DNA of 64,000 nucleotides from Elusimicrobiota bacterium (GCA_019135865.1 JAGVVD010000058.1:106764-170763); one strand, 5' to 3'; shown: positions 8,442 to 16,868, numbered from the stretch's first letter. Program-made: numbers and translations. The notes: generated by a model not told the origin, from the letters alone.

Positions 8442-9969
8442 CGGGGGAGCCCTCCTTCTCCGCCGGCGGGCAGGCGCAGTCCCGCGCCGGCGGCTGGGCC
8501 TCGGCGGCCTTCTCGTCGTAGAGCATGATGAAGCCGCGGCCGGCCGACTTGACCCGGTAGAGGGTCTCGTCGGCCTTGCGCAGCAGCTCGTCGGTGGACG
8601 AGGCGTCCTGCGGGAACACCGAGATGCCCACGCTGAGCGAGACCTGCAGTTCGCGGTTGCGCGAGAACGGCACCGGGATCTTGAGGTCCCGTATCTCGGC
8701 CGCGAGGCGCTCGCAGAGCTTCTTGGCGTCGAGGGCCGTGGTCTCGGGCAGCAGTATCAGTATCTCGTCGCCGCCGTAGCGGCACGGGAAGTCTATCTTG
8801 CGCAGGTTGGAGAGGATCACGCGGCCGACCTCCTTGAGGACCTTGTCCCCGATCTGGTGGCCGTAGGTGTCGTTGATCTCCTTGAAATAGTCCAGGTCTA
8901 TCCAGACCAGCGCCATCGGCTTGCGCGAGCGCTCGGCGCGGTAGAACTCCTCCTGGAAGCGCTGCATGAAGTAGCGGCGCAGCGGCAGCTTGGTCAGCTC
9001 GTCGTGCAGCGAGAGTTCCTCGACCTTGTCGAAGAGCTTGACGTTGTCCACGGCCAGCGCGATCTGGCCGGCGAAGGACTTGAGCATGGCCAGGTCGTCC
9101 GGGTCTATCTTGTGCTGCGAGAGGATATTGTCGACTATCAGCAGGCCTATCGTGGCGCCCTGCACGACCAGCGGCAGGTAGAGCACGCAGTCGCGGTAGC
9201 GGTCCATGAAGGCGCCGGTGCTCTTACCCAGCACGATGTCGGCGAAGCGGTGCGCGCCGGGCTCCAGCGGGATCTCGTCGTAGGAGATGCTCTTGACCTG
9301 GCCGCGGATGTCGGCGCTGTACTCGCCCTTGAGCTTGTTGGCGCCCTTGTCGATGAGGTAGAGGCGCACGCGGTCGAAACCGAAATATTTCTGCACGCCG
9401 GTCAGGATATGCTTGAAGCTCTCGCGCACGCGGATCGAGGTGGCGAAGATCTCGGTCAGCTCGGCGACGGCGGCCATGCCGCGCGCGTGGCGGCGGACGA
9501 GGTCGGCGTACTCGGCGCGGTAATAATGCCTGACGAGGCCGCGCACCATGGCGGCCGCGCCCTGGCGCTCGCGGTCGCGGAAGCCGCGCTTGCCGTGCAG
9601 CCGCTCGGCGCGGATCACGCCCGAGCGCTGCGGGCCGGGGGCGCCGGGCTGGCTCTCCAGCGAGAAAGGGATGTAGAGGTGGTGCATGCCCGGCAGGCGC
9701 GCCGCGTGCGAGCGGCCGCGCAGTATGGCCTGGCCCAGCGGCGAGTCCTGGTCCAGCCGGATGTTCTCCTCGTGCTCGAAGACGAGGCCGTGCTTGTAGC
9801 GCAGCTTCAGGCTGAGCAGCGAACGCTTGAGGTCCGGCTCGAAGAAGGTGACGCCGTCGAGGGAATAGGCCGCGGCCAGCTCCCGGAGCAGGTGGCCGAA
9901 GAAGGCGTTGGGGCCGGTCAGCACCGCCTTCTCCAGTCCCTCGTAGATGTCGTGTTCCTTCTTCTTCAT
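8431..9969 (-). CDS. GAF-GGDEF diguanylate cyclase
   Basis: A 512-residue cytosolic signalling protein. The first 170 residues look like a degenerate GAF-type sensor. A clearer GAF domain follows (about 175-330; IGLLIVDN), then a GGDEF domain (about 335-495) with the signature GGDEI and catalytic surroundings intact (DLDYFKEIND, GHQIGD). The product-inhibition site RxxD (RKID) sits five residues before the signature. It should make cyclic di-GMP from two GTP. The gene lies three bases after the solute-binding-like gene and overlaps the barrel gene, so the three are probably co-transcribed; c-di-GMP could control pilus or surface functions nearby. Confidence 0.9.
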   Translation of the reverse strand: MKKKEHDIYEGLEKAVLTGPNAFFGHLLRELAAAYSLDGVTFFEPDLKRSLLSLKLRYKHGLVFEHEENIRLDQDSPLGQAILRGRSHAARLPGMHHLYIPFSLESQPGAPGPQRSGVIRAERLHGKRGFRDRERQGAAAMVRGLVRHYYRAEYADLVRRHARGMAAVAELTEIFATSIRVRESFKHILTGVQKYFGFDRVRLYLIDKGANKLKGEYSADIRGQVKSISYDEIPLEPGAHRFADIVLGKSTGAFMDRYRDCVLYLPLVVQGATIGLLIVDNILSQHKIDPDDLAMLKSFAGQIALAVDNVKLFDKVEELSLHDELTKLPLRRYFMQRFQEEFYRAERSRKPMALVWIDLDYFKEINDTYGHQIGDKVLKEVGRVILSNLRKIDFPCRYGGDEILILLPETTALDAKKLCERLAAEIRDLKIPVPFSRNRELQVSLSVGISVFPQDASSTDELLRKADETLYRVKSAGRGFIMLYDEKAAEAQPPARDCACPPAEKEGSPDAK

Positions 9970-9972
9970 GGG

Positions 9973-11163
9973 TCAATAAATGGAGAGCAGATAGTCTATC
10001 TCGCCCTGTATCTTTATCAGTTCCCGCCGCAGGTCCTGGCCGTCGTAGTCCCGCTCGGCCGCGCGCAGCGCGGCGCCGGCCAGCGCGGCGTCGAGCAGCA
10101 GCTCGCAGGTGGGATAGGCCGTGACGCCGGGCCGCAGCCGGGCGTTCTCCAGCAGCTCCCGGTACATGGCCCCGTGGCGCGTGGAGTCCAGCGCGTCCTC
10201 GAGCGGCTGCCTGTGGCAGGGGAAGGCGCCGAAGGCGCCGGTGAAATAGCGGGCCTGGCGCGGCTCCAGCAGCCACTTGAGGAGTTCGGCCGGGCCCTCC
10301 TCGCCCGCGGCGCAGCTGCAGAGCGCCAGGGAATTGACGAAGCAGGGCGAGACGGGCCGGCCGGAGGACGGGTACGGGACCGGCCGCAGATGGACGGCGC
10401 GGGAGCCCGATCTCACCTGTATCGGCTGCCGCCCGGAAAAGACGAGGTCGCTCAGGCCGGAGACCAGGAAACCGCTCTCGTGGAAGTTCTCCTCGAAAAG
10501 GGGCATGTACCCCCTGGCCGCCAGCGACAGGTAATCCTCCATGCCGCGCACGGTCTCGTCGCGGGTCACGGCGCAGCGGCTGAAGCCCTCGCTGAAAAGG
10601 TCCCCCCCGCGGGCCCAGACGCAGGGCAGCACGTCCACGGCGCTGACGGCGCCGGAGGGGTTGGAGTTCTCCACCGGGTAATAGTCCTTCTTCCTGCAGG
10701 CGGCCTTGAGGGCGGCGCAGCTCTTCAGCAGGCCGTCCCAGGAGGCCAGGTCGGCCTGCGGGTCCTTCGAGACCTTTTTAAGGGAATCGGCCCTGTAATG
10801 CAGGCAGACGATCTCCGCCCACCAGGGCATGGCGTAGACGGAGCCGCCCTCGGCGGGCAGACAGGTCCGCCGGACGAAATCGGGATAGCGCGCGCCCGGC
10901 CCCTCTATCAGGCCGGACAGGTCCGAGAGCAGGCCCAGCTTGGAGAAGAGCGGGGTCCAGGACTGGGGCAGTTCGATCAGCCCGGCGGCGGGAGAGCCCT
11001 TGGGGTCGCGCAGGTGGGCGAAGAGCGCGTCCCAGAGGGAGCGCCGGGTCAGGACCTCGAATTCGGCCTTATGGCCGGGGAACTCGGCGTGGAAACGGGC
11101 CAGCAGGTTCTTCACCGCCAGGTTCTTGCGGGAATCGTAATCGGACAGTATCCAGATCTTCAT
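9973..11163 (-). CDS. Family 1 solute-binding-like protein without signal peptide
   Basis: A 396-residue protein that begins directly with the first beta strand (MKIWILSDYDSRKNLAVKNL) and follows the fold order of sugar-type ABC solute-binding proteins: a PWWAE motif, a WDGLLKSC stretch, and a C-terminal helical lobe. There is no signal peptide or lipobox, and no ABC permease nearby. It may be a cytosolic ligand sensor for the downstream GAF-GGDEF protein (inference). A TTAACA-16-TATAGC promoter ends six bases before the ATG and no Shine-Dalgarno is present. Confidence 0.6.
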   Translation of the reverse strand: MKIWILSDYDSRKNLAVKNLLARFHAEFPGHKAEFEVLTRRSLWDALFAHLRDPKGSPAAGLIELPQSWTPLFSKLGLLSDLSGLIEGPGARYPDFVRRTCLPAEGGSVYAMPWWAEIVCLHYRADSLKKVSKDPQADLASWDGLLKSCAALKAACRKKDYYPVENSNPSGAVSAVDVLPCVWARGGDLFSEGFSRCAVTRDETVRGMEDYLSLAARGYMPLFEENFHESGFLVSGLSDLVFSGRQPIQVRSGSRAVHLRPVPYPSSGRPVSPCFVNSLALCSCAAGEEGPAELLKWLLEPRQARYFTGAFGAFPCHRQPLEDALDSTRHGAMYRELLENARLRPGVTAYPTCELLLDAALAGAALRAAERDYDGQDLRRELIKIQGEIDYLLSIY

Positions 11164-11169
11164 GTTCGC

Positions 11170-11197
11170 GCTATAGTCTATAACAGAGCGTTGTTAA
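11170..11197 (-). promoter_or_regulatory. Promoter TTAACA-16-TATAGC, leaderless arrangement
   Basis: Minus strand: -35 TTAACA at 11192-11197, a 16-base spacer, and -10 TATAGC at 11170-11175. Six bases then separate it from the ATG of the solute-binding-like gene, which has no ribosome binding site. Confidence 0.5.
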
Positions 11198-11208
11198 GTT
11201 AATGTTAC

Positions 11209-11300
11209 GGGACGCTGATTCCTAAATGCCTAATTATCGGTGGCGGGGCTCACATCTTGACCGGCAAGACTCTAATTAGGCATTTAGGAATCAGCGTCCC
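11209..11300. repeat. Perfect 28-bp inverted repeat, MITE/REP-like
   Basis: Arms 11209-11236 and 11273-11300 are perfect reverse complements, starting GGGACGCTGATTCC, around a 36-base spacer. The arms are more AT-rich than their surroundings. The right arm encodes the last residues and stop codon of tsaD. It could act as a bidirectional terminator between tsaD and the solute-binding gene, but the length and the GGGAC ends look like REP or MITE elements moved by IS200-type (RAYT) transposases. No target-site duplication is evident. Confidence 0.7.
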
Positions 11301-12342
11301 CGACTTTCCAACTTTCGATCTCCAGGTCCGGGTCCACCTCGGCGCTGTGCCGCAGCCCGCGGCCGCTCTCCAGCCTGCGCTGGGCGGCCAGCGCTATCAT
11401 CGCGGCGTTGTCGGTGCAGTACTTCTTCTCCGAGAAAACGGCCCGCGCGCCGGCTTCCGCGCAGGCCCGCTCCATCCTCGCGCGCAGCAGGGAATTGGCC
11501 GAGACCCCCCCTCCGGCCGCGGCCGTCCTCAGGCCGTATTTCCGGCAGGCCAGCGCGGCCTTGGCGGCCAGCGTGTCCGCCACGGCCTCCTGGAAGGCGG
11601 CGCAGACGGCCGCCCTGGCGGCGGCGCCGGGCCGCGGGTTGTCGCGCAGGTAATAGGCCACGGCCGTCTTGAGCCCGCTGAAGGAGAAATCCAGCCCGCC
11701 GTCCATGAAGGGCCTGGGGAAAGCCGGCCTCTTCGCGCCCGCTTTCAGGGCCAGCCTCTCCACTTCCGGTCCGCCCGGGTAACCCAGCCCGAGCAGGCGG
11801 GCGACCTTGTCGAAAGCCTCGCCGGCGGCGTCGTCGCGGGTCCGGCCGAGGAGTTCGTACGCCCCGTAGCCGGCGGCGCGCCAGAGTTCCGTATGACCGC
11901 CGGAGACTATCAGCGCCGCCAGCGGGAACTTCAGCCGGGCATCGGCCCGCCCCTTGCGGAACTCGCAGGCCAGCAGATGCCCCTCCAGGTGGTTCACCCC
12001 TATCAGCGGCGCCCCGAAGACCTTCGCCGCGGTCTGGGCGGCGACGCGGCCGACCAGTATCGCGCCCGGCAGGCCGGGGCCGCGCGAGAAGGCGACGGCG
12101 TCGAAGACCTTTTTAAATTTTTTGCCGCCGGCCGGCAGTCCTATGCCGGCGCCCTCCAGGGCGGCGCGCAGCACGTGGTTTATCTTCTCCAGGTGGGCGC
12201 GGCTGGCCAGTTCGGGCACGACGCCGCTGTAGCGGCGGTGCAGCGCTATCTGCGAATAGACGGCCTCGGAGACTATCCTGCCGTCGCGCAGCACGCAGGC
12301 CGCGGTCTCGTCGCAGGTGGTCTCGATGGCGAGCGTCAGCAC
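11284..12342 (-). CDS. tsaD: tRNA N6-threonylcarbamoyladenosine transferase
   Basis: A 352-residue TsaD/Kae1/Gcp-family protein. It transfers threonylcarbamoyl from its AMP adduct to A37 of ANN-decoding tRNAs, with TsaB and TsaE, in the cytoplasm. Visible motifs: the N-terminal ETTCDETA, the metal-binding HLEGH, SGGHTEL, and DDAAGEAFDKVAR. Length matches the family. The start codon is GTG. It begins four bases after the ctp stop. The final codons lie within the right arm of a 28-bp inverted repeat, so the C-terminus may have been altered by an insertion. Confidence 0.95.
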   Translation of the reverse strand: MLTLAIETTCDETAACVLRDGRIVSEAVYSQIALHRRYSGVVPELASRAHLEKINHVLRAALEGAGIGLPAGGKKFKKVFDAVAFSRGPGLPGAILVGRVAAQTAAKVFGAPLIGVNHLEGHLLACEFRKGRADARLKFPLAALIVSGGHTELWRAAGYGAYELLGRTRDDAAGEAFDKVARLLGLGYPGGPEVERLALKAGAKRPAFPRPFMDGGLDFSFSGLKTAVAYYLRDNPRPGAAARAAVCAAFQEAVADTLAAKAALACRKYGLRTAAAGGGVSANSLLRARMERACAEAGARAVFSEKKYCTDNAAMIALAAQRRLESGRGLRHSAEVDPDLEIESWKVGDADS

Positions 12343-12346
12343 TTTA

Positions 12347-13633
12347 TTACTTGGCCGCCCTCAGGTTCCCCAGCACCTCGCGGGCCTTGAGCAGTTCCAT
12401 GCCGCGCTCGAGCATCTCGTCGCGCACCCTGGACTTGTCCTTCCCGTTCTTCTCCCCTTCCTTGCCGGGGTAGAAAAGCTCCTCGCCCTGCTTTATCAGT
12501 TTGGTCTCGGTCTCGCGGTCCACCTTGATCTCTATGTCCGGGGTGATGCCGCCGTTCTCGCCCTTCGCGTCGCGGTGTATCGACTTGCCGCTGGGGGTGT
12601 AATACTTGGCTATCGTGAGCCGCAGGGCCGACTTGTCGGAGAGCGGGATCATCGACTGGACGCTGGCCTTGCCGAAGGTCCGCTCCCCTATGATCACGGC
12701 GCGCTTGTTGTCCTGCAGCGCGCCGGCCAGGATCTCGCTGGCCGAGGCGGAATAACGGTTGACCAGCACCACCACCGGCAGGTCGGGGTACTGGGCCCTG
12801 GACCCGGCGCGGAATTCCTGGTAATTCTCCGGCCTGCGGCCCTTGGTGTAGACTATCATCCTGCTGCCGTCGAGGAAGAACTTGGCGATGTCCACCGAGG
12901 CCGAGAGCAGGCCGCCCGGATCGTAGCGCAGGTCTATGACCAGGGCCTCCATGCCCTCCGCCTTCAGCGCGCCCAGGGCCTTGGCGACGTCGTCAACGAC
13001 GTGGCCGGTGAAGTCTATGAGCTTCACGTAGCCGATCTTGCCGTCGAGCATCTTGTAGCGCACGGCCTCGGTCTTGATCAGTTCGCGCACCAGCGCCACG
13101 TCGCGCTGTACCCAGTCGGCGTCCGCGTCCTTGCCCTCGGGTTCGCGGGCGGTGGTTATGTTCACCTTGGTGCCGGGCGTGCCGCGCAAGCGCTTGATCG
13201 CCTCGTCCACGATCATGTCCCTGGTGCTCTCGCCCTCGATCTTTATTATCTTGTCGCCGGGGTAAAGCCCGGCCCGGTAGGCGGGAGTATTGGGCAGGGG
13301 CGTGACTATGGTCAGCCAGCCCTCGCGCACGTCCACCCGGATGCCGATGCCGCCGAACTCGCCCTCGGTATCGCTCTTCACCCTCTTGTAGAGGTCCGGC
13401 TCCATGAACTGCGAGAAATCGTCGAGCTGCTGCACCATGCCGGCCGCGGCGCCGTAGATGAGTTTCTGCGAGTCTATCTCCTCGACGTAATTCTCTTTTA
13501 TCAGTTCCAGCACGTCCACTATGGTCTTGAGCTGCTGGTAGGTCTGGTCCACCGCCGAGTTGGCGTAAGGGAAGACCAGCCCCATAAGGGCCGCCGTCCC
13601 CGCTATGAAAAGGACTTTCCGTGGGATCTTCAT
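12347..13633 (-). CDS. ctpA: S41-family C-terminal processing peptidase
   Basis: A 428-residue secreted or membrane-anchored serine protease. It has an N-terminal hydrophobic signal, a helical region, a PDZ domain (about residues 80-170, with GIGIRV and AGLYPGDKI), and the S41 catalytic core with SASASE (Ser297) and FGKASVQ (Lys322), the Ser-Lys dyad at the expected 25-residue spacing. The ATG at 13633 is preferred, with AAGGAG seven bases before it, over an in-frame codon seven codons upstream. It follows the EnvC-like gene, fitting a role in trimming peptidoglycan hydrolases or regulators. Confidence 0.92.
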   Translation of the reverse strand: MKIPRKVLFIAGTAALMGLVFPYANSAVDQTYQQLKTIVDVLELIKENYVEEIDSQKLIYGAAAGMVQQLDDFSQFMEPDLYKRVKSDTEGEFGGIGIRVDVREGWLTIVTPLPNTPAYRAGLYPGDKIIKIEGESTRDMIVDEAIKRLRGTPGTKVNITTAREPEGKDADADWVQRDVALVRELIKTEAVRYKMLDGKIGYVKLIDFTGHVVDDVAKALGALKAEGMEALVIDLRYDPGGLLSASVDIAKFFLDGSRMIVYTKGRRPENYQEFRAGSRAQYPDLPVVVLVNRYSASASEILAGALQDNKRAVIIGERTFGKASVQSMIPLSDKSALRLTIAKYYTPSGKSIHRDAKGENGGITPDIEIKVDRETETKLIKQGEELFYPGKEGEKNGKDKSRVRDEMLERGMELLKAREVLGNLRAAK

Positions 13634-13722
13634 GCTTTTCTCCTTGAAAAACAAAGAAAAATCGGTCGAAACAGCCGGCGCCCGCCGGGGCCGGGACTCC
13701 AGATTATACCTTTTCCGCGGCC

Positions 13723-14880
13723 TCAGCGCGGACCGGACAGCCAGGGCAGGGGATCTATGGAGTCCGCGCCCGAGCGTATCTCGAAATAAACGGTGCCGCC
13801 CTCTTCCTTCCCGGCCCCGGAGATAGCCTGGGTGTCCACGCCCGCGAAACCCAGCCTGGAGCCGGCGGAGACGCGGTCGCCCCTGGAGACCGCCACCGAG
13901 TCCAGGAGGCCGTAAACGGTGAAAAAGCCCTTCTCATGGTCCACTATCACGACATTGCCGTAGGTGCGGAAAGGGCCGGAGTAGATGACCTTGCCCGGCA
14001 GCACCGGCGCGACCGGCGCCCGGTCGGCCGTGCGGATGCGTATCCCTTCCCTGACTATCCAGGTCTTGAGCTCCGGCACCTGCTCCCGGCCGTACCTGCT
14101 TATCACGCGGCCGGCGGCGGGCCAGGGCAGGGAACCCTTGTCTATAGGCAGGTCGCCGGGCTGGCGGGGCCTGTACGGCGCCTGCTTCTCCAGTTTCTTG
14201 ACCAGCGTATCGAGGCCGGCCGCCGCGTTCCTGAGGTCCTCCAGCTCGCGGCGCAGGGCCTTCTCCCTTTCCCTGGCCCTGGAAAGTTCCTGCTGTTTGC
14301 TGCGCACGCTGCGCTGGCTGATGGTGCTCTCGCGGGCGAGGGTCGCCTTGCGTTCGGCCAGCGACAGCTGGCGTCTGGCCATGGTCTGCATGTCGGCCGA
14401 GAGGCGCTTCTTCTCCCCCTTCAGCGTGGCCGCCAGCGCGTACTTGTTCATGATGGCCTGGCGCAGGAAAACGTCGCGCATGAGGTCCCGCCGGCCGTAG
14501 TACGGCGAATAGAAGAGCCGGTCCATCGAATAGGCGGCGACCTCGGAGGAAGCGGCGCCGGCCAGGTCCTTCTGCGCCTTTTCCAGCGAGGAGAGCCGGT
14601 CCTTCGCCTCCGCGCCCTTCCGGCGCGACGCGTCAAGCTGGCTCTCCAGCTCCCGCTGCCTGCTCTTGGTCAGCCTGTCCCGCTTCCTGAGCCCCTCGAT
14701 CTCCGACGAGATCCTTTTTTGCTCGGCCTGGTAACGCTCCAGCTCCGACTGCTTCTCGGAAAGCTGCCTGTTTATCTCCTCCAGTTTCTCCTTGCGGTCC
14801 CGCAGCCCGGCGGCCGCCTGCGGGAAAGCGGGAGGCGCCGTCAGGAGCAGGAGGAGCGCGGCTATCGCGAATTTTTCCAT
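13723..14880 (-). CDS. envC: EnvC-like murein hydrolase activator (degenerate M23)
   Basis: A 385-residue secreted protein: signal peptide (LLLLTAPPAFPQ), a coiled coil over residues about 25-240, then a LytM/M23 domain. The zinc ligands are lost: the usual H-x-G-x-D is REGIRIR and the HFE of the final strand is YFE, as expected for EnvC-type activators that regulate amidases without cleaving peptidoglycan. The gene overlaps ftsX by 19 bases, the usual partner that pulls EnvC-type coiled coils at the septum. No ftsE is present in the window. Confidence 0.85.
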   Translation of the reverse strand: MEKFAIAALLLLLTAPPAFPQAAAGLRDRKEKLEEINRQLSEKQSELERYQAEQKRISSEIEGLRKRDRLTKSRQRELESQLDASRRKGAEAKDRLSSLEKAQKDLAGAASSEVAAYSMDRLFYSPYYGRRDLMRDVFLRQAIMNKYALAATLKGEKKRLSADMQTMARRQLSLAERKATLARESTISQRSVRSKQQELSRAREREKALRRELEDLRNAAAGLDTLVKKLEKQAPYRPRQPGDLPIDKGSLPWPAAGRVISRYGREQVPELKTWIVREGIRIRTADRAPVAPVLPGKVIYSGPFRTYGNVVIVDHEKGFFTVYGLLDSVAVSRGDRVSAGSRLGFAGVDTQAISGAGKEEGGTVYFEIRSGADSIDPLPWLSGPR

Positions 14881-15656
14881 TGGACCAGCGTCCAGGCCAG
14901 GAAACCCGAGACGAGTATGCCGGCCAGGTGCCAGAGCGGGTTGGGCCAGGCCCAGACCGGGCTGAGGTAGCGCACCGGATAGACTATCAGGTAGCAGGCC
15001 AGCACGGCGGTCCCGGCGCCGCCGGCGCCGGAGAGGAACCAGCGGCTGTCCCGCCTTATGCCCTCCATGAGCCCGGCGGGCGAGAAGCGGTAGAGCAGCA
15101 CGGTGAGGGCCAGCAGCGCGGCCCCGAGCAGCGACAGGCCGAAGACCAGCGTGACGAAACTTTCGTAAAAGAAGAAATGCAGGAGGGCGTAGGCCTCGAG
15201 CTGCTTGTAGCGCACTTCCGCCACGCCGTCCATCGCCCAGAGCAGTTCCGTCCAGGTGTTGAGCGAGCTCATGACGGACTGGTCCACGGCTATCTCGTAG
15301 GAATCGGGCAGCGGGTTGGGACCGAGCGAGAGGGCTCCCTTTATAAGGTCCGGGTCCTCGTCGCGCATGCGCGCCAGCCGCTCGTCCCTGGGGATGAAGA
15401 CGGCGCTCCTGACCCCCTGCAGCGACCTTATCGACTCCCAGAGCGCGTCGCGCTCCCGGCGCCCGCCGTCCTTGAGCAGGACCACGACGCGGAAATCGTC
15501 CTCGAGCAGGGAGAGGATCTCCCTGACCTGGGTGTGCAGGAAAAGCAGCGCCTCGAAAAGGACCGCCGCGGAGAAAGCGAGGAGAAAGACCACCCTGTAG
15601 CCTTTGCGCCGGGAGGTCTCGGGGGACGGAACGGGTACGCCGGGATGTTCCTGCAT
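14862..15656 (-). CDS. ftsX: FtsX-like cell division permease
   Basis: A 264-residue membrane protein with the FtsX layout: a cytoplasmic basic start, TM1 (VVFLLAFSAAVLFEALLFL), a periplasmic domain with an SLQGVRSAVFI element, then three more membrane segments with LLYRFSPAGLMEGIRRDSRWFLSG between. It should transmit FtsE ATPase cycles to EnvC. The ATG at 15656 is chosen because TATAAT (15663-15668) lies exactly six bases upstream with no Shine-Dalgarno; an in-frame GTG six codons earlier is less likely. It heads the FtsX-EnvC-CtpA-TsaD series. Confidence 0.88.
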   Translation of the reverse strand: MQEHPGVPVPSPETSRRKGYRVVFLLAFSAAVLFEALLFLHTQVREILSLLEDDFRVVVLLKDGGRRERDALWESIRSLQGVRSAVFIPRDERLARMRDEDPDLIKGALSLGPNPLPDSYEIAVDQSVMSSLNTWTELLWAMDGVAEVRYKQLEAYALLHFFFYESFVTLVFGLSLLGAALLALTVLLYRFSPAGLMEGIRRDSRWFLSGAGGAGTAVLACYLIVYPVRYLSPVWAWPNPLWHLAGILVSGFLAWTLVQWKNSR

Positions 15657-15662
15657 ATCATT

Positions 15663-15668
15663 ATTATA
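15663..15668 (-). promoter_or_regulatory. -10 box of ftsX, six bases before the ATG
   Basis: TATAAT on the minus strand with a six-base gap to ATG 15656, suggesting a leaderless ftsX mRNA. It lies just past the terminator hairpin of the upstream gene. Confidence 0.55.
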
Positions 15669-15674
15669 TAACAC

Positions 15675-15703
15675 AAGGCCCCGCCTTCAAAGGGCGGGGC
15701 CTT
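15675..15703 (-). terminator. Rho-independent-type terminator
   Basis: An 11-base-pair stem (AAGGCCCCGCC at 15675-15685 with 15693-15703) around a seven-base loop. On the minus strand TTGTGTTAT follows. It ends the 15720-16586 gene and insulates ftsX. Confidence 0.7.
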
Positions 15704-15719
15704 CTCGCGGGACGGGACC

Positions 15720-16586
15720 TCAGCTCTTTACCGAGACGCCGGTCACGAAAGGGGAGCCGATAAGGTCGTTGACCCTGTCGGCCTGCACTTCGCCGGAAAG
15801 GTCGTACGGCGTGAAACTGGTGCGGCCCGGCCTGGCCCAGGCCGAGGGGGAGGAGGAAACGAGCGAGAACCCCGCGCTTTCGGCCATGGCCGAAGAGAAC
15901 GAAGCGATGAACTCGTCCGGTTTCACGCCGGCCGGCACTTTCAGCGTGAAAGCGACGGGCGTCCGCACCGGCAGGGAGGGGCGGCCGCGCTCCAGCCCCG
16001 TCCTGGCCACGGCGGGATGCGCGTAGACCGAGCGGAGCGAGGAGGCCGGGAGCAGCCCGTAGACCTTGACCCGCGCGGTGGCGGCCGGGGAATACCCGAG
16101 CTCGCGCTCGCCGGTGTAAAGGAAGCCGGCGGAAGAGGCGAGCTCCTTTATCAGCGGCGCGAAATCCTCCGCTACCGGGACGAAACTTATGTAGACGAGG
16201 TCCCTGTGGGCGGACCAGCGGCCGGAACCGGGAGAGGGGACGAACGAAGCCACGGGACCGCGGCGCAGAGCCGAACGGACCCTGTAGAGCATATGCGGCC
16301 AGCCGGCGGGCACGTCGGGAGGCGGCGTCTGCCCGGCGGCTTCCGCGCCGGCGGGACCTCCCCCGGGGGACGACGGCGCGGGCGGCGTCATGGCGGACAG
16401 GCCGGCGGCCGGGGAAGGACCGACCGCGTCGCGCAGGTCGGACGGAGGGGCCGGGGCGCGGCGCGGCTGTTTATAACCGTAGGCCAGCTCGTTGAAGTTC
16501 TGGAAGGAGGGGTCCGTGAAAACGTCGGGCCCGCCGGCGAAGGCCGGCGCGGCGGAGAGGAGCATCGCGATAAGGACTTTCTTCAT
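15720..16586 (-). CDS. Secreted protein with Pro/Ala-rich linker, unknown function
   Basis: A 288-residue exported protein: signal peptide (VLIAMLLSAAPAFA), a Pro/Ala/Gly-rich low-complexity stretch (residues about 40-95), then a compact alpha/beta region of about 190 residues with two similar halves (DLVYISFVPVAEDFAPLIKE and TPVAFTLKVPAGVKPDEFIA, each leading into a Ser/Ala helix). The repeated halves suggest an internal duplication. I do not recognise a family. It is a single-gene unit with a structured leader upstream and a terminator downstream. Confidence 0.55.
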   Translation of the reverse strand: MKKVLIAMLLSAAPAFAGGPDVFTDPSFQNFNELAYGYKQPRRAPAPPSDLRDAVGPSPAAGLSAMTPPAPSSPGGGPAGAEAAGQTPPPDVPAGWPHMLYRVRSALRRGPVASFVPSPGSGRWSAHRDLVYISFVPVAEDFAPLIKELASSAGFLYTGERELGYSPAATARVKVYGLLPASSLRSVYAHPAVARTGLERGRPSLPVRTPVAFTLKVPAGVKPDEFIASFSSAMAESAGFSLVSSSPSAWARPGRTSFTPYDLSGEVQADRVNDLIGSPFVTGVSVKS

Positions 16587-16615
16587 CTTTCATTCACCCG
16601 GGGAACAAAAAATAA

Positions 16616-16703
16616 GAAAACAGGAATAACCGTTCATCCTGTTTTCCCCTGGTGAACCGCCATTCGCAGGTGGCGGCGTGGATACTCCCCCGCCTTTCGG
16701 GGG
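16616..16703. other. Cluster of three hairpins in the intergenic leader
   Basis: Three perfect inverted repeats within 90 bases: 16616-16625/16637-16646 (10 bp), 16657-16662/16671-16676 (CCGCCA/TGGCGG), and 16687-16692/16698-16703 (CCCCCG/CGGGGG). On the minus strand the order is P1 (C-rich), P2, then the A-rich 10-bp stem followed by TTATTTTTTG, which looks like a rho-independent terminator ahead of the 15720-16586 gene. This is the layout of an attenuator or riboswitch leader, but it matches no riboswitch core I know. Confidence 0.45.
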
Positions 16704-16823
16704 ATTACAAAGGAAACGACCTGATAAATGTTAACTTAAACCGGGCGTCCGCCCAAGGGCCCGTGAGCCCAGCCGGTCCCGGAAAAAGGGCCTACGCCTT
16801 TCTGGGTCTTTGGACCCCCGCGT

Positions 16824-16853
16824 TTGACGGCACGCCGCCGGCGCTGATATAAT
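16824..16853 (+). promoter_or_regulatory. Sigma70-like promoter of the first tetR gene
   Basis: -35 TTGACG at 16824-16829, an 18-base spacer, and -10 TATAAT at 16848-16853. Fifteen bases then separate the -10 box from the ATG at 16869; there is no Shine-Dalgarno. The 16704-16823 stretch before it holds GC-rich imperfect repeats and no gene. Confidence 0.65.
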
Positions 16854-16868
16854 CGTTCCTGTCTCCCC

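Noticed and set aside
16587..16740. A cyclic di-GMP or other known riboswitch
   Set aside because: Stems are present but none of the conserved core nucleotides of GEMM-I, TPP, cobalamin or fluoride types could be matched.
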